In this document: piece after piece, positions 1-4,856 of the stretch | Numbering within the stretch: position 1 is the first letter of the stretch | Layout: each line of letters starts with the position of its first letter | Assembly (NCBI GenBank): GCA_902767055.1 | Contig: CACXFX010000035.1 | Location: 1 to 5,940, forward strand | Source of the DNA: an uncultured Pseudomonadota bacterium | GTDB taxonomy: Bacteria; Pseudomonadota; Alphaproteobacteria; RF32; CAG-239 | Reading direction: 5' to 3' | DNA: 5,940 bases | Notes under the pieces: model-generated | What the model was told of the DNA's origin: nothing | The model's database searches: none | The model's input: only the letters and a program-made list of their open reading frames with translations | Program-made: the position numbers and the translations under genes

Positions 1-15
1 AAAAAATTTTTATCA

Positions 16-43
16 TTGCACTTTATAAATAACGTGCTATAAG
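16..43 (+). promoter_or_regulatory. Probable sigma70-type promoter of the amino-acid-binding protein gene
   Basis: TTGCAC at 16-21 is a weak -35 box (3 of 6 consensus bases). After a 16-bp spacer comes TATAAG at 38-43, preceded by TG at 35-36, which makes an extended -10 (TGnTATAAG). Transcription would begin near position 50 and give a leader of about 25 nt before the TTG start at 76. The extended -10 could compensate for the poor -35. No operator-like inverted repeat was seen. Confidence 0.45.
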
Positions 44-75
44 TAGGTATGTTTTAAAAACAACGGCAACACACA

Positions 76-1170
76 TTGAAGATATTGAATAAAAAATTTT
101 TAACCCTGATGCTTTTATGGCCTGCCTTTGCCGCCGCACATATTGACATTTTTGTTGTTGTGCCTCAATCCGGTCCGTATAAAGATTTCGGCGATGAAAT
201 TGTATTCGGGGCAAAAACTGCATCGGATGGAATTAATGCATCCGGCGGACTGATCGGCAAAAAAATCATCTTATCCGTTGTCGACGATGCCTGCAGTGAA
301 AACCTGGCTTTAAGCACGGCACAAATGCTTTCCGTTAAAAAAGAAGACAAACCTTCGCTTGTCATCGGTCCTTATTGTTCCGACGGCTTAAAAAAGATTG
401 CCGAAGTTTATGCCCAAAATCATATTTTTCAAATTGTTCCGGCTTTTTTAAGCCAAAAGGAATCGCTTCAAAATTATTCCGGATTGATTAAACTTTTCGG
501 CAACAAAGAACAAGCCGCTCATGATATTTTCGAATTTTACAATACCCGTTTTGCACCTCAAAAAGCCGCTTTACTGATTTCAAAAGATGATACAAACTTA
601 GAAGACGCCGTATTAAAAGCCTTTCAAAATCACGGAAAATCTTCACTGATAAACAAATACTATTTTGATGATTTTACCTCTTTGGACGATATGGCCTTAA
701 AACTTAAAGATGACGCGATTGAAGTTGTTTTAAGCTTTACAAAACCGCGCCATACCTCAAAAATAATCCGGAACATGAAGCGCCTGCATTTGAATACATC
801 ATTTTTAACCAGTCGTTATATCGCAAACACCGATTTTTTTGCCAACACCGAAGATGATCTTGACAACGTTTATTTTATGGGCTTGCCGGAATTTGAGGAT
901 AAACCCGAAATGGCGCAAAACATCGTCAAGCTCCGCTTAAGAGGCATTGAGTTTAAGGGCCTTAACATTTATGGTTATACCGCCGTTAAAATGTGGGCGG
1001 AAATAGTCAAAAAAAACAAAACAACCAACTACAACCGCCTCTCTCAAAACATTAAAAAATACGGCCTTAAAACCTCTTGGGGTGAAACATTTTTCAACAA
1101 CGGAAACATTAAAACGCCGTTCAAATATTCGTTTTACAAATATTTAAACGGTGAATACATCTTGCCTTAA
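76..1170 (+). CDS. Secreted LivJ-type amino-acid ABC transporter substrate-binding protein
   Basis: This looks like a periplasmic solute-binding protein of the type 1 fold (Peripla_BP_6, the Leu/Ile/Val-binding LivJ family), 364 aa. It would capture a branched-chain amino acid or related ligand for an ABC importer. Residues 1-21 are a Sec signal peptide: Lys-rich start, hydrophobic core, and cleavage probably after AFA or AAA around 19-21. The mature N-terminus has family hallmarks: SGPYKDFG near 32-39, GA..A.DGINASGG..GKK near 45-63, DDACS at 70-74 and VIGPYCS at 96-102. C73 and C101 are placed to form a disulfide like the one in LivJ. The start is TTG at 76, because an in-frame TAA at 55-57 rules out an upstream start and the next ATG (codon 12) would destroy the signal peptide. 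No clear Shine-Dalgarno is visible. No permease or ATPase genes lie in the window, so partner and ligand are unknown; it may be an orphan receptor or serve a distant transporter. It converges on ptsN with a 7-bp gap. Confidence 0.85.
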   Translation: MKILNKKFLTLMLLWPAFAAAHIDIFVVVPQSGPYKDFGDEIVFGAKTASDGINASGGLIGKKIILSVVDDACSENLALSTAQMLSVKKEDKPSLVIGPYCSDGLKKIAEVYAQNHIFQIVPAFLSQKESLQNYSGLIKLFGNKEQAAHDIFEFYNTRFAPQKAALLISKDDTNLEDAVLKAFQNHGKSSLINKYYFDDFTSLDDMALKLKDDAIEVVLSFTKPRHTSKIIRNMKRLHLNTSFLTSRYIANTDFFANTEDDLDNVYFMGLPEFEDKPEMAQNIVKLRLRGIEFKGLNIYGYTAVKMWAEIVKKNKTTNYNRLSQNIKKYGLKTSWGETFFNNGNIKTPFKYSFYKYLNGEYILP

Positions 1171-1185
1171 GCCGTTTTTATTTTG
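1146..1185 (+). terminator. Weak candidate terminator at the end of the binding-protein gene
   Basis: AAACGG at 1146-1151 can pair with CCGTTT at 1172-1177 across a 20-nt loop that contains the stop codon. It is followed by a T-rich run (TTATTTT). The stem is short and the loop large, so this is only a possible intrinsic terminator. It lies in the convergent junction and overlaps the 3' end of ptsN. Confidence 0.25.
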
Positions 1186-1621
1186 TTAAAATTTTATATA
1201 TCTCATCTTTTGTCGCAGCTTTACGCAATTTTGCACAAAGCGTTTTGTTTCTGACAACCTTTGAGAGGGTCGCCAATGCTTCCAAATGGTCAGCCCCGCT
1301 GTTCTCGGGCGAAATCAGCATAAAAAACAAATCCGTTTTTTGGCCGTCAGCCGCATCAAAATCAATAGCTTCCGGCAATTTTGCAAAATAAGCTTTTACT
1401 CTTTTGGCCGAACTTAAGCGCGCATGCGGCAAAGCCACACCATCGCCAAAACCCGTTGAGCCTAAATTTTCACGCTCCATCATTGCATCTTCGACCAAAT
1501 GCACATCAATATTTTCGTGCTTGGCAAGTCTTGCCGACATATCTTCAATCAGCTGACGTTTCGTAGCTGATTTTAATGTGGTAATAATGGTGTTTTGCGA
1601 TAAAATATCAGAAATTTTCAT
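1178..1621 (-). CDS. ptsN: PTS IIA-like nitrogen-regulatory protein (EIIA-Ntr)
   Basis: A single EIIA domain of the fructose/mannitol type fills the whole 147-aa protein, close to the usual PtsN length (about 150-160 aa). The phosphorylation motif G-DGVALPHAR places the phospho-accepting histidine at residue 66. The second conserved histidine is H112 in GADHLEAL, and the N-terminal ISDIL..N.I......K..LI pattern also fits. In the PTS-Ntr relay this cytoplasmic protein takes phosphate from PtsP via PtsO and regulates targets such as potassium transport, sensor kinases and stringent-response enzymes. It is not a sugar transporter, and no IIB or IIC domain is attached. The ATG at 1619-1621 is preceded by AAAAAAGG with a 10-nt spacing. 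The gene has its own promoter downstream of rlmH. No rpoN or hpf gene is next to it here, although those are its classic neighbours in many Proteobacteria. Its 3' end converges on the binding-protein gene. Confidence 0.9.
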   Translation of the reverse strand: MKISDILSQNTIITTLKSATKRQLIEDMSARLAKHENIDVHLVEDAMMERENLGSTGFGDGVALPHARLSSAKRVKAYFAKLPEAIDFDAADGQKTDLFFMLISPENSGADHLEALATLSKVVRNKTLCAKLRKAATKDEIYKILTK

Positions 1622-1650
1622 TTGTTAAATGCCTTTTTTAATGTCCTTAT

Positions 1651-1679
1651 ATTATACTCATTTAAAAAAAACAAAGCAA
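1651..1679 (-). promoter_or_regulatory. Sigma70-type promoter of ptsN
   Basis: On the minus strand TTGCTT (1674-1679) and a perfect TATAAT (1651-1656) are separated by 17 bp, the optimal spacing. The initiation point would be near 1645, about 24 nt upstream of the ptsN ATG. This suggests ptsN can be transcribed independently of the M20-rlmH operon, although readthrough from rlmH is also possible because no clear terminator lies in 1622-1712. Confidence 0.65.
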
Positions 1680-1712
1680 CACATTTTTATCTTTTTTTCC
1701 TTTTAAGGCAAA

Positions 1713-2153
1713 TTAAGCTCTGTGATAAGGGTGCCCTTTTAATATTGTTTCCTGCCTGTAAATTTGTTCTGCCAAAACCGCACGTATAAGCATGTGCGGC
1801 ATTGTCAGTTTTCCGAATGACAGCAACAAATCGGCTCTTTTCCTGACCTCATCGATGTGCCCGTCCGCCCCACCGATTAAAAAGCAAATTTCAGAAGCTC
1901 CTTCAAGCTGCCAAGCCCCGATTTTCTTTGCCAAATCAAGACTTGACATATTTTCGCCGCGCTCATCTAAAACAACAACTTTCGCCCCATCGGGAATGGA
2001 TTTAAGCAAAAACTCGGCCTCTTTTGCCTGGGTATCATTGTCTTTTTCTTTCACCGCCAAGTCCCAACTCATACGCTTTTGATATTCTTTGATGATTAAA
2101 TCTTCCGGCGAACCTTTTTTGCATTTTCCGATGGCCAAAATCACAATTTTCAT
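1713..2153 (-). CDS. rlmH: 23S rRNA (pseudouridine1915-N3)-methyltransferase RlmH
   Basis: RlmH is a small SPOUT-fold methyltransferase. It uses S-adenosylmethionine to methylate pseudouridine 1915 in helix 69 of 23S rRNA on assembled 70S ribosomes. The protein is 146 aa, slightly shorter than the 155 aa of E. coli. The diagnostic parts are intact: N-terminal MKIVILAIGK, VVVLDERG near 59-66, the SAM-binding knot loop FLIGGADG at 91-98, and the C-terminal block LTMPHMLIRAVLAEQIYR with terminal HPYHRA, which closely matches the E. coli ending. The ATG at 2151-2153 overlaps the stop of the upstream M20 gene in an ATGA arrangement, so translation is probably coupled and the two genes share one transcript. 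In many bacteria rlmH sits beside rsfS; rsfS is not in this window. Confidence 0.95.
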   Translation of the reverse strand: MKIVILAIGKCKKGSPEDLIIKEYQKRMSWDLAVKEKDNDTQAKEAEFLLKSIPDGAKVVVLDERGENMSSLDLAKKIGAWQLEGASEICFLIGGADGHIDEVRKRADLLLSFGKLTMPHMLIRAVLAEQIYRQETILKGHPYHRA

Positions 2154-3259
2154 TTTTGCCCCGCCAATTTTTCCAAGAATTTAATTTGAATATCCGAAAT
2201 TTGTTTAACGGTTTTGATATCAACATATTCACCGCTTGCGTGCATTCCCTCGCCTGTTCCCGAGTGCATTACGACAGTCGCCCCCCTTTCATACAGCGCG
2301 CGCGAATCGGTTGCTCCGCCCATATATTCGAACTCGACTTTTTGAGCCAAAACCTCTTCACAGATTTTTCGATAACTTTCGATGATCGGATTTTTTTCAT
2401 CAACAACAACGGGGATGCTTGAATATTCGATTTCAAAAGTCACACCTTTTGCCATCAAACCCTCAAGCTTTTTTGCCAAATCTTTAACGCTTGATTTTTC
2501 GGTCAACCTGAAATCAAGCAACGCCGTTGCCTCATCTGAAATGATATTTGTTACTTTTCCGCCCTCAACAATTGCAAAATGAACGGTATCAATCCACGTA
2601 TCAACAGGCGCTTTTGTGTCCGTATTAAAAGCAGGATATACTTTTCTGATATTCTGCCAGGTCAAAAAAAGCTGCTCATTGGCATCAAAACCTTCCCACG
2701 GCGTTGACCCGTGCGCGGCTTGCCCTTTGGCTTTTAAACGAACATAAACCGGATTTTTACAGCGCGTAATGATTTTTGTAACATCACCCCCGACATCATT
2801 ATCCAAAACAATATCGGCTTTCAAATCCGGATTTTTCTTTAAAAAAGCCTCTAAACTCGCACTGCCTTTTTCCTCATCGGTTGAAAGAACAAACCCGAAT
2901 TTTAAGTCCAACTTTTTTTGCGCCACATACGCCATTGATTTAATCGCCACAGCGGCAAAAGACTTCATATCAAGCGCCCCGCGCCCATATAATTTACCAC
3001 CCTTGACAACAGGAATAAACATCTGACCTTTTGCCGGCACAACATCAATATGGCCCAAAACAAGCGCATCAAAATGCATATCGTCGGTATTTCTTGCAAA
3101 AATCACGGGCGAAGCCTTGCCGTTTTTGAAAATATCAACCTTCACTCCAAATGGCGTTAAAAGCTTTTTGATATAATCTAAACACCGTTCGATTTCGCTT
3201 AAATTTCCGGTCACTGTTTTAAATGAAATTAAATCTTTGGCGATTTCAATAATTTCCAT
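2150..3259 (-). CDS. M20 family zinc metallopeptidase / deacylase (ArgE/DapE type)
   Basis: A full-length M20 family enzyme of 369 aa that uses two metal ions to hydrolyse an amide bond. The expected residues are all present: H70 and D72 in LGHIDVVPA, bridging D97 in YGRGALDMKS, catalytic E129 and metal-binding E130 in STDEEKGS, and H340 in MHASGEY. The dimerisation domain occupies roughly 170-280 and carries KGQAAHGSTPWEG with H183. The family includes acetylornithine deacetylase (ArgE), succinyl-diaminopimelate desuccinylase (DapE), N-acyl amino-acid deacylases and dipeptidases. I cannot assign the substrate from sequence alone, so no gene symbol is given. No signal peptide is present, so the enzyme is cytoplasmic. 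The ATG at 3257-3259 has AAAAAAGG upstream with 9-nt spacing. The stop overlaps the rlmH start by 4 bp. The gene is divergent from the SH3 gene across 68 bp. Confidence 0.88.
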   Translation of the reverse strand: MEIIEIAKDLISFKTVTGNLSEIERCLDYIKKLLTPFGVKVDIFKNGKASPVIFARNTDDMHFDALVLGHIDVVPAKGQMFIPVVKGGKLYGRGALDMKSFAAVAIKSMAYVAQKKLDLKFGFVLSTDEEKGSASLEAFLKKNPDLKADIVLDNDVGGDVTKIITRCKNPVYVRLKAKGQAAHGSTPWEGFDANEQLFLTWQNIRKVYPAFNTDTKAPVDTWIDTVHFAIVEGGKVTNIISDEATALLDFRLTEKSSVKDLAKKLEGLMAKGVTFEIEYSSIPVVVDEKNPIIESYRKICEEVLAQKVEFEYMGGATDSRALYERGATVVMHSGTGEGMHASGEYVDIKTVKQISDIQIKFLEKLAGQK

Positions 3260-3327
3260 TGTTTTTTACCTTTTTTTTAACATCTTTGGCATAATATAAT
3301 CATCAAACTACTTCAAAAGGGAAAAAA
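3260..3327. promoter_or_regulatory. Divergent promoter region between the M20 and SH3 genes
   Basis: This 68-bp AT-rich spacer must hold promoters for both directions. For the plus strand there is a perfect TATAAT at 3295-3300, 27 bp before the SH3 ATG. The -35 position falls in a T-tract and matches consensus poorly. For the minus strand the same bases offer TATATT or TATTAT (3291-3298) with no convincing -35; TTGAAG at 3311-3316 is too close. The two -10 elements overlap, so the two directions may compete. The ribosome binding site of the SH3 gene, AAAAGGG, is at 3315-3321. Confidence 0.45.
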
Positions 3328-3831
3328 ATGAAAGTCTTTTTGCGCATCTTTACAATTTTATTTGTATTTTGCCTGATAAATTCCGCTTTTTCACAAGAAA
3401 CAAGCGAAAGCGGACTTGCCTTGCCGCGTATGGTATCGATTCGCGCCGACAACATCAATGCGCGCTCGGGTCCCGGCACAAAATACCCTGTTGAATGGGT
3501 CTACAAGCAAAAAGGCGCTCCTTTAGAGATTATCAACGAGTTTGAATTGTGGCGTCAGGTCAGAGATTGGGAGGGTGACACCTCTTGGATACACAAAACG
3601 CGTTTGACCGGCCGCCGTTTTATCAAAATCATCACCCCGGGCGAAAACAATATTTATGCCAAAGACAATTACGACTCAAAAGTCATTGCCAAAGCTCAGG
3701 ACGGCGTCATCGGCGAGATTAAAAAATGCCCGAAAGGCAGTGAATTTTGCCTTGTTAAATTCGATACGATTGAAGGCTGGATTGCCAAAAAGAACGTCTT
3801 CGGCGTCTATGAAAACGAAGTGATTAAATAA
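3328..3831 (+). CDS. Secreted bacterial SH3-like domain protein (COG3807 type)
   Basis: A 167-aa exported protein with two SH3-like (SH3b) modules. Residues 1-22 form a signal peptide (MKVFLRIF, hydrophobic core, cleavage probably after AFS before Q23). The first module covers about 32-95: LPRMVSIRAD, the hallmark NARSGPGTKYPVEWV, then EFELWRQVRDWEGDTSWIHK and LTGRR. The second, more divergent one covers about 98-160 and ends in IEGWIAKKNVFGVYENE. This pattern is characteristic of an uncharacterised family widespread in Alphaproteobacteria (COG3807, SH3 domain). Bacterial SH3 domains often bind peptidoglycan peptides, so a periplasmic or envelope role is likely but unproven. C134 and C141 in the second module could form a disulfide. 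The start is supported by AAAAGGG 6 nt upstream of the ATG and by the signal peptide. The gene ends 5 bp from the convergent BspA-type gene. Confidence 0.87.
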   Translation: MKVFLRIFTILFVFCLINSAFSQETSESGLALPRMVSIRADNINARSGPGTKYPVEWVYKQKGAPLEIINEFELWRQVRDWEGDTSWIHKTRLTGRRFIKIITPGENNIYAKDNYDSKVIAKAQDGVIGEIKKCPKGSEFCLVKFDTIEGWIAKKNVFGVYENEVIK

Positions 3832-3836
3832 AAACC

Positions 3837-4523
3837 TTACCTATACTTTATCTTAACCATATTTTTATCACCGGCAACTTTATTTGCCTCATCAATCGTA
3901 TAAATCCGCTTTTTGATGTAATTTGATGTGCCTATATCCTGCGGTTTTTCATAAAATCTACCGTCCACATAATATTCATCACCATCTTTTTCGTAAATTT
4001 TTAAGACTTTCGTCGAGTCAAGCTCCGAGGCTTCAAGTGCTTGACGGCATATATTTTCTCTATTTGGAGAACAATAAAAAGAAGTCAGACTTGAAGGAAG
4101 TGGCCATTCGGAAGTTGCATGAATACTAGTGACGTTTTCAGGTATAACAATTGAGCTAAGAGAAGTATTTTTCAATGATTGCAAACGTATCACTTCTAAA
4201 GAATCCGGCAAAGAGATATTTTTAACAGAACTTGCACCATAAAAAGCGTGAACACCAAGATCTGTGATACCGTTTTCAATGACAATATTTTCAATATCAC
4301 CATAAAATGAAGTACCTTTAGACCACGGGTGATCATATAAATCATTAGTAGAATACATTTGCCCCTGTCCTGAAACTGTTAATGTTTTACTTGCCTCATC
4401 ATACACCCATTCACAGTTTGTACCCCAATTTCCATCATCATCTTTCGGTCCGCAATACCCGCTCGTCTCAGCTTGCACACAAATCGGAAAAATAAACCCT
4501 AAAACAAATACCAACTTTTTCAT
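3837..4523 (-). CDS. Secreted BspA-type leucine-rich-repeat protein
   Basis: A predicted exported 228-aa protein. The signal peptide is MKKLVFVLGFIFPICVQA, cleaved near 18. Next comes a Cys- and Trp-containing N-terminal segment (about 24-70) of the form CG...W......TLTVSGQGQM......PW, often found before BspA-type repeats. Residues about 78-150 hold short LRR_5 repeats: IENIVIENGITDLGVHAF, then VKNISLPDSLEVI and LSSIVIPENVTSI. The C-terminal part (about 170-228) is charged and of unknown function. BspA-type proteins are surface or secreted and are implicated in adhesion in oral and gut organisms; that role is inference here. The frame is open 22 codons further upstream, but I chose the ATG at 4521-4523 because GGAG lies 7 nt before it and it begins the signal peptide. 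The stop of a short upstream open frame overlaps this ATG (ATGA). A long structured leader precedes the gene. AT content looks higher than in the neighbours, so acquisition by transfer is possible. Confidence 0.8.
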   Translation of the reverse strand: MKKLVFVLGFIFPICVQAETSGYCGPKDDDGNWGTNCEWVYDEASKTLTVSGQGQMYSTNDLYDHPWSKGTSFYGDIENIVIENGITDLGVHAFYGASSVKNISLPDSLEVIRLQSLKNTSLSSIVIPENVTSIHATSEWPLPSSLTSFYCSPNRENICRQALEASELDSTKVLKIYEKDGDEYYVDGRFYEKPQDIGTSNYIKKRIYTIDEANKVAGDKNMVKIKYR

Positions 4524-4651
4524 ATCATTTCTCCATATACTATTAACATTAAAAAATCCGCCCTTTTGAGCGGTTGGGGAGTTGAACAATCATATTGATG
4601 GCAATGACTCTTATGACCTTTAGCTTGAATTAAAGCCTGTACATACGCCAT
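4520..4651 (-). CDS. Possible short upstream ORF / leader peptide, His- and Cys-rich
   Basis: A 43-codon open frame from the ATG at 4649-4651 to a TGA at 4520-4522. It overlaps the ATG of the BspA-type gene by 4 bases (ATGA). GGGGAG (4655-4660) lies only 3 nt before the ATG, a tight spacing for a ribosome binding site. The frame is open further up to a TTG at 4700-4702, which would give 60 aa. The peptide contains GHKSHCHQYDC, with three His and two Cys in eleven residues, then a Pro-containing stretch, and ends in VYGEMI. An intrinsic-terminator hairpin (4551-4573) lies inside the frame. It has no family that I recognise. It could be a regulatory leader peptide, a remnant coding repeat, or a chance frame. 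Confidence 0.35.
   Translation of the reverse strand: MAYVQALIQAKGHKSHCHQYDCSTPQPLKRADFLMLIVYGEMI
4551..4573 (-). terminator. Intrinsic terminator hairpin 28 nt upstream of the BspA start
   Basis: On the minus strand CCGCTC (4568-4573), loop AAAA, GGGCGG (4558-4563), then A and T6 (4551-4556). The stem has six pairs, one of them a U-G wobble, and is followed at once by a U-tract. This is the classic form of a Rho-independent terminator oriented for the minus strand. It lies upstream of the BspA-type gene on the same strand and inside the short upstream open frame, so it would act as an attenuator rather than at a gene end. Confidence 0.65.
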
Positions 4652-4685
4652 AAGCTCCCCACCCGATGCGGGGAATTTTTGATAC

Positions 4686-4714
4686 AAAAAAAACAGTATC
4701 AAACCGTGATACCA
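4686..4714 (-). terminator. AU-rich terminator-like hairpin in the BspA leader
   Basis: On the minus strand GTATCA (4707-4712), loop CGGTT, TGATAC (4696-4701), extended by two G-U pairs, then T8 (4686-4693). The stem is mostly A-U and so weak, but the U-tract is long. The right arm with two extra bases (TTTGATAC, 4696-4703) can alternatively form an 8-bp stem with GTATCAAA (4678-4685), which would place the U-tract in a loop. Confidence 0.4.
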
Positions 4715-4811
4715 TTTTATAAAGTACCACCATCAATAAAGAGCCGTTCAAAGCCCCGAACCTCTCGGTTCCATTAGATAAAGAAAGCTAGAGCCTTCTT
4801 ACCTGAGGATT

Positions 4812-4840
4812 ATTTAACCATATTTTAGATAAAATGTCAA
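4812..4840 (-). promoter_or_regulatory. Sigma70-type promoter for the BspA leader
   Basis: On the minus strand a perfect -35 TTGACA (4835-4840), a 17-bp spacer and TTAAAT (4812-4817) as -10, preceded by TGG, which supplies an extended -10 TG. Transcription would begin near 4805. The promoter starts only 17 bp after the stop codon of the amgK-murU gene, so the BspA unit appears to be transcribed separately. Confidence 0.6.
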
Positions 4841-4856
4841 ATAAAAAAATCCGCAC

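Larger units (their letters stand above)
4524..4811 (-). promoter_or_regulatory. Long structured leader of the BspA-type gene (candidate attenuator)
   Basis: Transcription from the TTGACA promoter would give a leader of about 280 nt before the BspA ATG. Read on the minus strand it holds, in order: GAACC-GAGA-GGTTC (a 5-bp stem with a GNRA loop, about 4759-4772), whose right arm could instead pair with GAAC near 4747; GTGGTAC (4724-4730), which can pair with GTATCAC (4706-4712); a GTATCA/TGATAC hairpin followed by T8; CCCC/GGGG and CCCG/CGGG alternatives at 4657-4673; a long-range pairing of GGGGAG (4655-4660) with CTCCCC (4576-4581); and a second terminator at 4551-4573. No known riboswitch class or tRNA was recognised. 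The leader could be a cis-regulatory element or a transcribed small RNA that ends at one of the terminators. Confidence 0.45.

Noticed and set aside
49..57. ATG start upstream of the binding-protein gene
   Set aside because: It reads ATG TTT TAA and terminates at once.
1622..1712. Terminator after rlmH
   Set aside because: T-rich runs are present, but only the short palindrome CCTTTTAAGG was found, with no convincing GC stem.
1792..2082. 96-codon plus-strand open frame
   Set aside because: Antisense shadow of rlmH; no ribosome binding site or motif supports it.
2035..2232. 65-codon minus-strand open frame across the M20-rlmH junction
   Set aside because: It is out of frame with both genes, which have intact family motifs through this stretch. 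Its translation resembles no family.
4524..4589. A 22-codon N-terminal extension of the BspA-type protein from an ATG at 4587-4589
   Set aside because: It would put non-hydrophobic sequence before a clear signal peptide and would be translated through the terminator hairpin. The ATG at 4521-4523 has a GGAG at proper spacing.
4740..4811. Possible tRNA suggested by GGTTCGGGG and nearby stems
   Set aside because: No acceptor stem, no anticodon arm and no proper T-loop could be assembled.
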